DNA of 64,000 nucleotides from Arachidicoccus soli (lineage in GTDB: Bacteria > Bacteroidota > Bacteroidia > Chitinophagales > Chitinophagaceae): positions 3,906,001-3,970,000 of the forward strand of contig NZ_CP032489.1 of assembly GCF_003600625.1 (NCBI RefSeq). Direction: 5' to 3'. Below are positions 16,830 to 25,729 of this stretch, piece by piece (positions within the stretch are counted from its first letter, which is position 1; every line of letters begins with the position of its first letter). Below the pieces are notes generated by a model, which worked only from the letters and a program-made list of their open reading frames with translations, had not been told where the DNA came from and ran no database searches. A program made the translations under genes and the position numbers.

Positions 16830-16848
16830 AGCATTATTGTTTTTTGAG

Positions 16849-16883
16849 GGGGCTGCTACATTTTAAGGAAACAGCCCCTTTTT
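16849..16883 (+). terminator. Rho-independent terminator after the DUF6520-like gene
   Basis: GGGGCTG (16849-16855) pairs with CAGCCCC (16872-16878) and is followed by TTTTT. It ends the acyltransferase/MauE/DUF6520 run before the convergent SusD gene. Confidence 0.85.
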
Positions 16884-16952
16884 AGTTATATTTTATTTTG
16901 TCGTTAGGTTATATAATTTAAAACTCGGAACAGAATTTAAAACCCTAATGCG

Positions 16953-18350
16953 TTATTCGGGGTTTTGTGGCATTCCTGTAATTTGAATAATATTACTAGG
17001 AATGGGCAATGCATAAAAATTAGCATTGGGGAAAAGCGTAAAATTATTGCTTAGTGTAGTCCTTTTAATAGTGATAGAGGCGCCTTCTTTATTAAGGCGT
17101 TTGAGATCCGTCCACCTTAAACCACGCATGACCAGTTCTTTTCTTCGTTCTAATAGGATGGTATCTAAAGCACTCTTTTGAGAACTGATTGTATAGGGAA
17201 TAAAACTACCTGTCTTATAACGCATCATAAGTAAATTGTTCAAATCCGTCACCCCTTTTTGTATTTGCCCAACCCGAACAAAACATTCAGCTCTTGTAAG
17301 CAACATTTCATCTGTCGCAATGCCAGAAAATAAGGTGCTGAGGCTGGTGGAATAAGACCCTTTGAAATAAGGATAGCCATCTGCATTGATGCTAAAAAAG
17401 GCAGCCTTTCTTAAATCATTAGTTGCGTATGACCTGTATAGAACCGTATCAATTCTACTCTTTAAATCTGTGCGTTGAAGACCTCCGTTTTTATTCATTT
17501 CTGTATAGAATATGGTTTCTTTATTAAATTGTTTAAATGGAAGTTTGGCGGTGATGGATGTCTTAATGTCCTCGTCTCCATTAAAATTGATAAGATGGTG
17601 ATTCAACTGCAAACATGAGTCTGCATATAACAAAGCCTCATCGTAAATACCCGTGCGTAGATAGGTTCTTGCCAATAGCCCATAAGCGGTCATTTTAGAA
17701 GGTCTTAACTCGTTAGCCCCATAAGGGGGTAATAATGCGGCAGCTTGTTTAGTATCTTGAATAACTTCCTGATAACACCGCACAACACTTGCTCTTACGG
17801 ATGGAATATTAAAATCAGAGCTCAGCCTTAAAGCAATTCCCAAATCCCGGGAAGCAGTGGCGCTGTCATAAGCCTTGGCATAATCACCTAAGAGTTCCAA
17901 AAAATAATAAGACCGGAAAAACAATGCGGAACCCTTTACATTATCCCACATTGACAAGTTTTGTGCGTTGACAGAAATATTTTTCAATTGATCCAGGCAA
18001 TAGTTACTGTTATATACTTTCTCATAGCAAACACCCCAGTCGTTGCCACTGCCTAACTGCTCTACAGGCTGCCAGCTATAGTATTGCTGGTCTTGCATTG
18101 AGAGGTTAGTAAAGGTCGTCGGAGTTACGAAATAATCATCTGCACTCACTTCACCATAAGAGGGGGTGGCAGCGCTGTTCATTTTAACGCCATCATCCAA
18201 GAGTTCTTGCAAATCATTGAGTGTGGTGGGTTCTACCAGCGAAGTATTTGATTTCTTATCCAAAAACTTTTTGCAAGAGCCGCTAATTGCCATTACAGCA
18301 ATTAGCAATAATGCTCCCATCGGGGCATTATTTATTTTTATCTTCATCAT
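16953..18350 (-). CDS. SusD/RagB-family outer-membrane lipoprotein
   Basis: This 465-aa protein has a lipoprotein signal (MGALLLIAVMAISGSCKKFL; the Cys is the lipidation site) and typical SusD features. These include TTLNDLQELLDDGVKMN near the N-terminus, TPR-like helices (AYGLLARTYLRTGIYDEALL) and the terminal block AILLERRKEL-like TILLERRKELVMRGLRWTDL. It would sit on the cell surface as the lid of the TonB-dependent transporter encoded 57 bp upstream on the same strand. No CAZyme lies next to it, so the substrate may not be a glycan. Confidence 0.92.
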   Translation of the reverse strand: MMKIKINNAPMGALLLIAVMAISGSCKKFLDKKSNTSLVEPTTLNDLQELLDDGVKMNSAATPSYGEVSADDYFVTPTTFTNLSMQDQQYYSWQPVEQLGSGNDWGVCYEKVYNSNYCLDQLKNISVNAQNLSMWDNVKGSALFFRSYYFLELLGDYAKAYDSATASRDLGIALRLSSDFNIPSVRASVVRCYQEVIQDTKQAAALLPPYGANELRPSKMTAYGLLARTYLRTGIYDEALLYADSCLQLNHHLINFNGDEDIKTSITAKLPFKQFNKETIFYTEMNKNGGLQRTDLKSRIDTVLYRSYATNDLRKAAFFSINADGYPYFKGSYSTSLSTLFSGIATDEMLLTRAECFVRVGQIQKGVTDLNNLLMMRYKTGSFIPYTISSQKSALDTILLERRKELVMRGLRWTDLKRLNKEGASITIKRTTLSNNFTLFPNANFYALPIPSNIIQITGMPQNPE

Positions 18351-18407
18351 TTTAGTTTTTTAATGTTGTATGAAAACAGCGAGTTTATAAAACTGACTGA
18401 TGCTTCT

Positions 18408-21400
18408 TTAAAAGTTAGCCCTAAACCCGATGGTATAAGCTTTAGGAACAGGCGGCGTATTTGGATAATCCGGATCCACGCCGTCTTTATTTGCCCGCCA
18501 AAGTATCCCTAGATTTGCTGCATTCAGATAGACCTCCAATCCTTTTAAGGCCGCATTGTCTTTATCCTTAAAAATGGAATAAGATAGGTTGATAAATTGC
18601 AAGCGTATATGGTCACCCTTTACTACGTTTATGTCTGCACCATTATAAAAAGCATCCCTATATTCGTTTATGGGGTAGCTAAAGCCGGGAACATTTGTTT
18701 TGTTCTCATCACCCGGCTGCTGCCAACGTTTTGCATAGTCTGCACCATCTGTTCCGGTATTTATCAGATTTAAATAGCTTAAAGAAGGTTTTAGTAAATA
18801 ATACCCGAATTTGTATGTGATATTAAAGCTGAGTGAAATTCTTTTATAAGCGAACTCATTTAAGATAGACCCATAAAAAGTAGGATTGGCTGGGCCTATA
18901 TATTCAAAACTATTGCCCTTGATACCATCTGTGGTATTGCTTTGCAGAATAGAAATGTAATCCTCACTTAGCGTATCGTTCAGATACCCCCGCGGATTAC
19001 CCTGATTATCCAGGCCCCCCCACTTATAAGCGCCAATGGCATACAGGGGCTTGCCTACAATAGGTGTGATAGTCGTTCCGCTGCCCAGAGAGGCTAGTTG
19101 GGAAACGGCATCTGTAGCATACGAAGTTGTCTTATCTGTATTGTAACTCATCCAGAAATCTGTCGTCCATTTAAAGCTGCGGTTAATATTATTGCTATGC
19201 AGATTTATATCTACTCCATTACCGACCATGGCGGCCACATTTTTTACGATGGTGCTTTGTTCGCCCCAAGTTGTATAATCATAGGGCGTTTCACCATACA
19301 AGTCCGTTCCTTTCTTATGATAATATTCTAAAGAACCCGATAAAATATTATGGATTGTTGTAAAGTCAATTCTTAGGTTAGACTGATAAGCCTGTTCCCA
19401 TTTTAAGTCAGGATTATTAATGGAATTAATTCTGATATAAGGAAGCTGTGTAGAGTTGTTGGTGCCACTACCACCTACGGGAAGAGCAGTTTTGCTTAAA
19501 TCTACATTACCACTATATCCCATGGTAGCCGAAAGTTTTAAGTGGTTAAGCCAATGCACATGAAAGAAGCTTTCTTTAGAAAGCTCCCAGCCCAACCCCG
19601 CAGACCATAAAGGCTTCCATTTATCATTGGTGTTAGCACCAAAAATATTAGAACCGTCTTTCCTAAAGCTACCGGATAGTACGTACTTATGTTTATAAAT
19701 ATAAGAAGCATTGCCGAACAAGGAGACAAACCGATAATAAAATTGAGAGGGATCACCTGCGCCAGTTAACTGACTATAATTGCCCGTAACATACGTAGGA
19801 TAAGAATTGACAACATCAACATTGGCAATAGAGAGTGGGTCTTGGACATACCCGTAATAATAATTATTCTTGTCATCATTACTTGTTGACCGAAATTCAA
19901 AACCGGCAATAGCCGAGAGCTGATTGTTATCATTGAAAGACCTGTCAAAATTCAATTGACCACGTAAATCTTGTGCATATTCATTGCTATTTGTCTCGGA
20001 GAGTATAGCGCCTATAGGAACGATATATTTTACAGTTCCGGTTTGCGTATTTATCTGGCTGAAACTATTTATTAAATCCCTTGCAAAATAACTAGCTGTA
20101 TCAAAAATAATTTTGTTGTGGGTCTGCTGGCGTTGATACTGGTAAATTATATTTAAGTTTAAGCCTCTAACAATTTGGTATTGCAGCTTCACATGCGCAA
20201 TCACATCTTCAATATTGTTTTTAGCACTCGCATGTGTCCAGTCCGTTAGTGGATAATAATTCCAATCCATGAGCCTACCTGCTCCTACAGTATCAATATA
20301 ACCCAACCTGTAATAGTGTGGTGTTGCTATGGCGTCTCCCGTGGAACCTACCAATTGTAAATAAGGGATATGAACATTGCCATTAATTTGTGATACGGTA
20401 TTGTAATCCGGTTCCCCCGAAGTATTTGTGCTGTTGGTATAATAAAGCCCAATATTTAAACTAAGGTTTTTTATGGGTTTGTAGGTATTCTCCAAATGGA
20501 GGTTGGCTTTCTGATAAGCCGCTTTTAAATTATTGGCATCTTTGCCAAAGTTACCAGAGATTAGCCATGACAGATTCGAACTTCCACCACGCAGGTTAAG
20601 GGCATATTGCTGTGTCAACCCTTTGCGATAAAAATATTTGGTAAAGGCATCACGGTTATCAATACTTTTGAGCGTATTTATTTGTGTAGCTGAATCAGCG
20701 GCAGAGATAGCACCGTTCTGCCTTGCTAAAAAGACTTCCACAGCGGGGCTTAAAGCAGGCCTGTAATAACTATTGATAGAACTGTTGTAATAACCTTTAT
20801 TAAAAAGGAATTGTTCCAAATCGATATAGTCAGCAGAAGAAATCTGTGGCTGGAAATAAAGATTAGGTTTGTCCGTCGTTATCAAATCACTATTAAAATC
20901 CACTTGTAACTTTTGATTGAATTTTGCCTGTTTGGTGGTAATTACAATGACTCCATTGCCGGCGCGTGCACCCCAAATAGAAGTAGCAGCAGCATCTTTT
21001 AAAACGGTGATGCTCTGTACATCGTTGGGATTGATATTATTAATATCCCCGTCATAGATAAAATTATCTACGACAATTAATGGGTCTAATGGGCCATTAA
21101 TTGTACTCAGCCCGCGTATTGTGATGCCCGTTGTATTCTGCGGATTATTGTTTGCTTTCCCAAGATTAAAGAGTACACCACTAGCTACACCATTGAGCCG
21201 TTGCAGTATATTTACACCTGTTTGTTGGTTCAATTTTTTATTATCTATGACTACGTAAGAACCATTGACTTCATTGGTCTTTAATTGTTGAAACCCCGTA
21301 TTAATAGTGACATCTTCCAGCGCCACATTATCCGTTAAAAGAGTTATGGTAAGAGGTGCTGAGGAATTCCTTACTATGATTTTTTTTAATTGATAACCTA

Positions 21401-21626
21401 TACGGGAAACAAGAAGCGTATCTGGAAACCGCTGAACTTTAATTTGAAAAATACCCTTTTCTCGGCTAATGGCAGACCTGCCATTATTGCTTTCGTGAAT
21501 GGTAACAGCAGGCAGGAGTTCGTTGTTTTCGTTTGTTATTTTCCCCGAGACAATAAAATTCTCTTGTGCAGATATGTATTGTACGCCAATAAAAAGTATA
21601 GATAGAAGGATGATAAAATGCTTCAT
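18408..21626 (-). CDS. SusC/RagA-family TonB-dependent receptor
   Basis: This outer-membrane transporter of about 1072 aa starts at ATG 21626 (a TTG two codons earlier is weaker) with a signal peptide (FIILLSILFIGVQYISAQ). A carboxypeptidase-D-like domain follows (GKITNENNELLPAVTIHESN). The plug contains DVTINTGFQ, RLNGVASGV, TIRGLSTINGPLDPLIVVDN and SITVLKDAAATSIWGARAGN, which are SusC signatures. The remainder is a beta barrel ending in ...IGFRANF. It imports a bound substrate together with the SusD partner downstream. The thioredoxin-like gene upstream in the same direction probably heads the operon. Confidence 0.94.
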   Translation of the reverse strand: MKHFIILLSILFIGVQYISAQENFIVSGKITNENNELLPAVTIHESNNGRSAISREKGIFQIKVQRFPDTLLVSRIGYQLKKIIVRNSSAPLTITLLTDNVALEDVTINTGFQQLKTNEVNGSYVVIDNKKLNQQTGVNILQRLNGVASGVLFNLGKANNNPQNTTGITIRGLSTINGPLDPLIVVDNFIYDGDINNINPNDVQSITVLKDAAATSIWGARAGNGVIVITTKQAKFNQKLQVDFNSDLITTDKPNLYFQPQISSADYIDLEQFLFNKGYYNSSINSYYRPALSPAVEVFLARQNGAISAADSATQINTLKSIDNRDAFTKYFYRKGLTQQYALNLRGGSSNLSWLISGNFGKDANNLKAAYQKANLHLENTYKPIKNLSLNIGLYYTNSTNTSGEPDYNTVSQINGNVHIPYLQLVGSTGDAIATPHYYRLGYIDTVGAGRLMDWNYYPLTDWTHASAKNNIEDVIAHVKLQYQIVRGLNLNIIYQYQRQQTHNKIIFDTASYFARDLINSFSQINTQTGTVKYIVPIGAILSETNSNEYAQDLRGQLNFDRSFNDNNQLSAIAGFEFRSTSNDDKNNYYYGYVQDPLSIANVDVVNSYPTYVTGNYSQLTGAGDPSQFYYRFVSLFGNASYIYKHKYVLSGSFRKDGSNIFGANTNDKWKPLWSAGLGWELSKESFFHVHWLNHLKLSATMGYSGNVDLSKTALPVGGSGTNNSTQLPYIRINSINNPDLKWEQAYQSNLRIDFTTIHNILSGSLEYYHKKGTDLYGETPYDYTTWGEQSTIVKNVAAMVGNGVDINLHSNNINRSFKWTTDFWMSYNTDKTTSYATDAVSQLASLGSGTTITPIVGKPLYAIGAYKWGGLDNQGNPRGYLNDTLSEDYISILQSNTTDGIKGNSFEYIGPANPTFYGSILNEFAYKRISLSFNITYKFGYYLLKPSLSYLNLINTGTDGADYAKRWQQPGDENKTNVPGFSYPINEYRDAFYNGADINVVKGDHIRLQFINLSYSIFKDKDNAALKGLEVYLNAANLGILWRANKDGVDPDYPNTPPVPKAYTIGFRANF

Positions 21627-21660
21627 AAGCAAAATTTTAATTGTTATAGAATTAGGCCAA

Positions 21661-22254
21661 TTACTTACTACCTGTTGCCGGACTGTTTTCTACTCGTTGT
21701 CGTGCCATCTCATCTTTTGCTTTTACGGCAGCTAATTTTTGAAGTATTCCATCTATAATACTGCTGTTTAAGAAATAATCCGAAGTTTGGGCAATCAATC
21801 GGTTTTGATAGTCAAAGAAAGCGTACTGTGGCTGATAGAATACGCGGATGTATTTTTGTGTAAGCGTGGTATCTTCTACAATTACCGGCAAGCTGAAACG
21901 TTGGTGATGCGCCTTTTTCCAGCGGTCAAAAAAAGCAATTACTTGTTCTTTTGGTTCTGTAGTTACCAACACGAACTGTAATTGGTCGTCATATTTTTTT
22001 TGGAAGTCTTCTTCTTTGGGAAATTGCGCAATGCATACGGTACAGTGCGTATTCCAGAAGTCGAAGATGAGCATCTTTTTTTGTGCCCCTTGAAAGTCCG
22101 AAACAGTTGCTGCACTGTCTTTGTAATTAATTATTTTGGGGAAGTGTAGATTGGGCAACCGGCCGTCAATATATAAAGGCAATAGCGATTTTTTTTGCCC
22201 AAAACCACTTGTGGCAAAGCATAGCACGATCCCTACGAGAAATATCCTTTTCAT
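21661..22254 (-). CDS. TlpA-like thioredoxin-fold exported protein
   Basis: The 197-aa protein has a signal peptide (MKRIFLVGIVLCFATSGFGQ) and a thioredoxin/redoxin core with MLIFDFWNTHCTVCIAQFPK. The CTVC pair (near residues 92-95) is the active-site dithiol. A cis-Pro-type segment (FYQPQYAFFD) follows. It acts in the periplasm in disulfide reduction or protection. It lies 29-35 bp upstream of the SusC gene on the same strand. A redoxin heading a SusC/SusD pair is a recurring Bacteroidota arrangement of unclear purpose. Confidence 0.82.
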   Translation of the reverse strand: MKRIFLVGIVLCFATSGFGQKKSLLPLYIDGRLPNLHFPKIINYKDSAATVSDFQGAQKKMLIFDFWNTHCTVCIAQFPKEEDFQKKYDDQLQFVLVTTEPKEQVIAFFDRWKKAHHQRFSLPVIVEDTTLTQKYIRVFYQPQYAFFDYQNRLIAQTSDYFLNSSIIDGILQKLAAVKAKDEMARQRVENSPATGSK

Positions 22255-22594
22255 TTATTTTCATAATAAAGAGGTGGGTATTTTGATTTAAATTAGGTTC
22301 CGGCGGCCTTTGCAGGCAATGCGTGTACATGAGAAAAACGCTTGCCTGCGCCACCCCCAAAAGCTAAATCGGAACTTTTGGCTTGCAAGCGTAAAGGATT
22401 TGAATGGAAACGTATTTGGCCAAACATTCGCATACACGGTACAGCGACCGCTGCTCGTGGTGTTTGGCAATTAGGAAATATGTTTTATATGTCGAAAAAA
22501 GAAACATGCAAGTCTCGGGGCGAGCCTTTTATAAGCAAAGTTTCCCAATCGATTCGGCACAGGCATAAAAAAACAGCGTGGGACATTACCTACC

Positions 22595-22697
22595 GTACTG
22601 AGGTCGTCGGAGACCCTGCCACAATAAGTAAGCCCACGCCTTGACGTGGGCATTCTACTTATTATCTTGTGGCTCGAAATTTCCGACGTTTCAGTAC
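22595..22697. repeat. Long imperfect inverted repeat (structured RNA or REP/MITE-like)
   Basis: GTACTGAGGTCGTCGGAG and downstream CCACAATAAGTA pair with TACTTATTATCTTGTGG and CCGACGTTTCAGTAC across about 100 nt. They enclose a perfect 7-bp tip (GCCCACG at 22632-22638, CGTGGGC at 22645-22651). Mismatches are mostly small bulges. The two-segment stem with a short GC-rich apex is unlike a simple terminator and has no U-tract. It may be a mobile palindromic repeat or a structured RNA. Confidence 0.6.
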
Positions 22698-22844
22698 AAG
22701 ACTCAAAGCGAATGCAGTCAATATTTTTATTGAATGAATCGCAAATGTAAAGTTTATATCAATTCAACTTCACAATATATGTTTTAAACAAATTCTATTT
22801 TTATTATCTTTACAAAGATATTTAATCGGTTGAAATATTTTTGA

Positions 22845-22879
22845 TGTTTAAAACCACAAACTAGTTGTTTAAAACCACA
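22845..22879 (+). promoter_or_regulatory. Two 14-bp direct repeats upstream of the XRE gene
   Basis: TGTTTAAAACCACA occurs exactly at 22845-22858 and 22866-22879, starting 21 bp apart, two helical turns. A TATCTTTA -7-like box lies at 22805-22812, so the repeats lie in the leader just before the start codon at 22891. They suit autoregulation by the XRE protein. Confidence 0.6.
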
Positions 22880-22890
22880 GATAAATTTTT

Positions 22891-23325
22891 ATGAAAACAA
22901 TGTTTAAAGAAGAAGAACCAATACACCTTGGACACAACGTACAAAGATTGCGCGAGATAATTGGCATAAAACAGATTGATTTAGGGCTGCGTTGTAATGG
23001 CTGGAGTCAGCAACAAATTTCCAAATTGGAGCAGACAGAAAATATTGATGATGACACTTTGGAAATATTAGCTGTTGGTTTGGGAGTAACCCCTGAATTG
23101 ATAAAGAATTTTAAAGAAGAAAAAGCTATTTACAATATTCAAAATAACCATGATAGTACTACTTATCCAAGTCAAAATTATCATCAAACAATAAATAACA
23201 ATGATAAATTACTTGAGTTGTTTGAAAAATTTGTAAATGAAGATAAAAAGAAGACCGACTTAATTGAAACGCTTGCAAAAACTGTTTCCAGTTTGGCAGA
23301 AAAAGTAGAGAAATTAAAGAAGTAA
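22891..23325 (+). CDS. XRE-family HTH protein with coiled-coil tail
   Basis: Residues 13-70 of this 144-aa protein form a Cro/C1-type helix-turn-helix (LGHNVQRLREIIGIKQIDLG, then WSQQQISKLEQTENI). They are followed by a polar linker and a C-terminal helical segment rich in Leu and Lys (TLAKTVSSLAEKVEKLKK) that probably dimerises. Two direct repeats just upstream are candidate binding sites. The gene is 18 bp before the DUF6934-like gene, so the two are co-transcribed. The pair could be a regulator with its effector or an antitoxin with a toxin; the sequence alone does not decide. Confidence 0.75.
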   Translation: MKTMFKEEEPIHLGHNVQRLREIIGIKQIDLGLRCNGWSQQQISKLEQTENIDDDTLEILAVGLGVTPELIKNFKEEKAIYNIQNNHDSTTYPSQNYHQTINNNDKLLELFEKFVNEDKKKTDLIETLAKTVSSLAEKVEKLKK

Positions 23326-23343
23326 ATCTTGTAACAAAATTTC

Positions 23344-23790
23344 ATGAATTTAGTCCATTATTCATTCAATACTAACAGCAGTTGCCTTGATTTTGAGTTT
23401 GATAGTGAAGGTCTCAAAGGTAAGATTAAGAAAGTAGTCCGTTTCAGTCCGCAGAACGCGAACGGCATAACCTACTTTAATCTTGGCTTCGGTGATATAA
23501 ATCCGGAAACAGGAAATATTGATGATTTGTCCAAATCCAACAATGGGGACAGAGATAAAATATTAGCAACTATCGCTCATATTGTACTTGTTTTCACAGA
23601 ACACTTTCCTGATGTGATGGTATATGCACAAGGTAGTACCGCAACTCGTACAAGATTATATCAAATTGGAATAACCAATCACTTTAGCGAAATAGAGCAG
23701 ATTTTAAACGTTTATGGATTCGTAGATGGCAAATGGCAAAGATTTAACAAAGGTGTGAATTATGATGCTTTTTTGGTCGCACGTAAATAA
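23344..23790 (+). CDS. DUF6934-like protein
   Basis: The 148-aa protein contains YFNLGFGDINPETGNIDDLS, NNGDRDKILATIAHIV and YAQGSTATRTRLYQIGITNH, which together I associate with the Bacteroidota DUF6934 family. The function is unknown. The family is commonly found with an XRE gene and a very small downstream gene in accessory DNA, as seen here. The GSTxxRTRLYQ motif, with charged residues in a compact fold, would be the place to look for an active site. A toxin or nucleic-acid-related role is possible but unproven. Confidence 0.65.
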   Translation: MNLVHYSFNTNSSCLDFEFDSEGLKGKIKKVVRFSPQNANGITYFNLGFGDINPETGNIDDLSKSNNGDRDKILATIAHIVLVFTEHFPDVMVYAQGSTATRTRLYQIGITNHFSEIEQILNVYGFVDGKWQRFNKGVNYDAFLVARK

Positions 23791-23802
23791 TTACTACCTT
23801 TG
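23772..23802 (+). promoter_or_regulatory. Promoter inside the DUF6934 gene end, driving the 58-aa gene
   Basis: TTTG at 23772-23775 and TACCTTTG at 23795-23802, 19 nt apart, match the Bacteroidota consensus precisely. The start codon of the small gene follows 20 bp later, so it can be expressed separately. Confidence 0.6.
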
Positions 23803-23822
23803 TAAAAGATAAAATAATAGAT

Positions 23823-23999
23823 ATGAGAAATATCGAAAATAAAAAAATTGTAGGCAATAAGGCTAGTCATGTACGTGATTATGGCAATGAGCCTTATTTC
23901 GTTAAAAAAGCAAATAAATCTAAAGCTTTTTTGGAAAAGAACGGTTTCCCACAAGAATTGCTAAAAAAAATAAATAATAATTCCCGACTATCGAGGTAA
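23823..23999 (+). CDS. Small basic protein downstream of DUF6934-like gene
   Basis: ATG 23823 opens a 58-aa frame: MRNIENKKIVGNKASHVRDY, then GNEPYFVKKANKSKAFLEKN and GFPQELLKKINNNSRLSR. It is lysine-rich and has normal protein composition. It has its own well-formed promoter overlapping the end of the preceding gene. I do not recognise a family. Conserved position behind XRE and DUF6934 genes would suggest an antitoxin-like or accessory partner, but that is inference. Confidence 0.55.
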   Translation: MRNIENKKIVGNKASHVRDYGNEPYFVKKANKSKAFLEKNGFPQELLKKINNNSRLSR

Positions 24000-24057
24000 T
24001 GCAGAGTGAATAAAATAATTAGAAGATGAAATTTAAATTACACTCCCTTTCACAAAA

Positions 24058-24507
24058 CTACCGCTTCATTATTTTCATCGAAATAGATTGTTGTCCTTCC
24101 GTAATATTTAATGTGTACACACCGGCAGGTTCCTGCGCAAAGTTGTAATGCAGGAGGTTGCCATTTTCTTTTCGTTGTAGTATTACTCTCCCTGAAACAT
24201 CCGTGATGGTAACCAAGTCGTTTTGCAATTGCTTCACCAGCCGGACAGCAAAATAACCAGTGGTCGGATTGGGATACAAAACATCTACTTTTAAAACATT
24301 TACACTCTCATTCAGCCGGGCTATTTTTTGGCTATCCACAATATTCGCGAAAGCGGAGTTATTAATTACATATTCCTGTTTTGTACGGTTACCGGCAGCA
24401 TCATAGGTATATACAATACCACAAGTACCAGGGGGTAAAGATTGTCCGGAAGCATACATCCCAAATAAAGAAGTTAATACAAAAATTAAAATAAATATCT
24501 TTTTCAT
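24058..24507 (-). CDS. Small secreted protein with YD repeat and type IX secretion sorting domain
   Basis: The start at 24507 gives 149 aa beginning with a signal peptide (MKKIFILIFVLTSLFGMYAS). Residues 35-48 (YTYDAAGNRTKQEY) are a single RHS/YD-type repeat. The C-terminal 75 residues (LYPNPTTGYFAVRL through SISMKIMKR) are a type A sorting domain, which directs export through the type IX secretion system. A lone YD repeat joined to a sorting domain, near a 2131-aa RHS toxin gene, looks like the relic of a larger surface RHS protein or a specialised small partner. The longer frame to 24558 would place 17 residues before the signal peptide. Confidence 0.75.
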   Translation of the reverse strand: MKKIFILIFVLTSLFGMYASGQSLPPGTCGIVYTYDAAGNRTKQEYVINNSAFANIVDSQKIARLNESVNVLKVDVLYPNPTTGYFAVRLVKQLQNDLVTITDVSGRVILQRKENGNLLHYNFAQEPAGVYTLNITEGQQSISMKIMKR

Positions 24508-24613
24508 CCGTATATTTTTTATTGTTTTCAATGATCGGATGGAACACCTTATATGCATTCCCCTGTATGTGAATTTTTGTGTGGACGTTTCATTTACTGA
24601 TTTTTTAATTAAT

Positions 24614-25729
24614 TTAAAATCCCAAATTTCCGGAACTCATATCAACTCTTATAACTTGTACTTTTGCCGGTGAATTCTTAAAAACCGGTATTCTATAAAT
24701 ATGGGCATCATCATAAGGATTATCATCTCCCTGACGATTACCGACATAGCGCCTCCAGAATATTGCCTGATTTTTCCGGGTCATATAATTTAAGTATTTA
24801 GACAACACAAATCCATTACCGCTTTTCTCAATCGCATAAAGATGACCATTTGAATATTTGTACAATTCATTATTTATAGATAATCCCCACGCACTGTCAA
24901 CTTTATTCGCACTACTATCCGTAACCGAGAATTGATATAAACTAACTTGTTTTGTTGTAGTATCAACTTTTAAATAAAAATTCTGTATGGAAGGGGCATT
25001 ATTCTTAAACTCCTGAAAACTTCTATAAATACCCTTTGGGCGAACACTGTCCGATAAAATCCGCCAATTTCTTTGTTTTTGAATATCTTCGATTAATTGT
25101 TCTTTTGTAAAAGAGTTCTTCGCAGCCATATTATCGGGCAACTTGGATGAACTAGTTAAAAAGCCTACTTTTGAATGTTTTGCAACCAGTTGTTCAGAAT
25201 AATCGTATAAAGAATTTATGGCAGCAACTGTTAATGCGGCCAGATCAACTTCCTTATCATTATTAATCAAGACAGTATCAAAATTGCCTAATGGATGATA
25301 TGTATCTAAACTATCTGCATTTGAGACAGCTGCTCCAATTTTTACATACGCAGTCCTACTGTTTTGCGAAGAATCTATACCCATAGCAAAATGGTTTATT
25401 GTCCATAATAGCTTAACCCCCGAAGGAGAAAAAGCAGAGGCATATTCTTCATTTACAAAATGACTTAACATTTGCCCTACCCCTCCTTCCGCAACAATTC
25501 GGTCATTGGTATTTGAAATATCAGAAGGCACTACACCCAAAAAAACCGAATCGGGAAGGTTAATCACAATATCTATAGATGACAGACCGCTTTGCCTAAA
25601 ACTATGGTTAGCAACGCTTAGCTTAAGTGGCCTGGATTTTTGCGCTTTTAACCCTGTAATTGATCCCAGCCAGACACAGGCTATAAAAAATAATATTCTC
25701 ATTAAATGTTTCATTTTTTCAATTTTCAT
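24614..25729 (-). CDS. Secreted hypothetical protein of the RHS locus
   Basis: This 371-aa protein has a signal peptide (HLMRILFFIACVWLGSITGL). The mature part is rich in Asn, Ser and Asp with no motif I recognise. There is no lipobox and no type IX sorting domain. It lies 107 bp upstream of the sorting-domain gene on the same strand, so these may form one transcript. Proteins of this sort often accompany Bacteroidota RHS surface proteins. The start may be at codon 6 (25714) instead, because the signal peptide begins there. Confidence 0.55.
   Translation of the reverse strand: MKIEKMKHLMRILFFIACVWLGSITGLKAQKSRPLKLSVANHSFRQSGLSSIDIVINLPDSVFLGVVPSDISNTNDRIVAEGGVGQMLSHFVNEEYASAFSPSGVKLLWTINHFAMGIDSSQNSRTAYVKIGAAVSNADSLDTYHPLGNFDTVLINNDKEVDLAALTVAAINSLYDYSEQLVAKHSKVGFLTSSSKLPDNMAAKNSFTKEQLIEDIQKQRNWRILSDSVRPKGIYRSFQEFKNNAPSIQNFYLKVDTTTKQVSLYQFSVTDSSANKVDSAWGLSINNELYKYSNGHLYAIEKSGNGFVLSKYLNYMTRKNQAIFWRRYVGNRQGDDNPYDDAHIYRIPVFKNSPAKVQVIRVDMSSGNLGF

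Larger units (their letters stand above)
22255..22890. other. Non-coding region with repeat-like element and hairpin
   Basis: This stretch of 636 bp lies between the thioredoxin-like gene and the XRE gene. It has short open frames on both strands, but their translations lack normal protein character (many Trp, Arg and Cys, no ribosome sites). The composition is higher in GC than its neighbours. A 103-nt imperfect hairpin occupies 22595-22697, and operator-like direct repeats precede the XRE gene. I read it as a repeated intergenic or structured-RNA element, not genes. Confidence 0.5.

Noticed and set aside
22342-22644. 100-codon plus-strand frame as a protein gene
   Set aside because: The translation is unusually rich in Trp, Arg and Lys without domain features, overlaps the hairpin element and has opposite-strand frames of equal quality.
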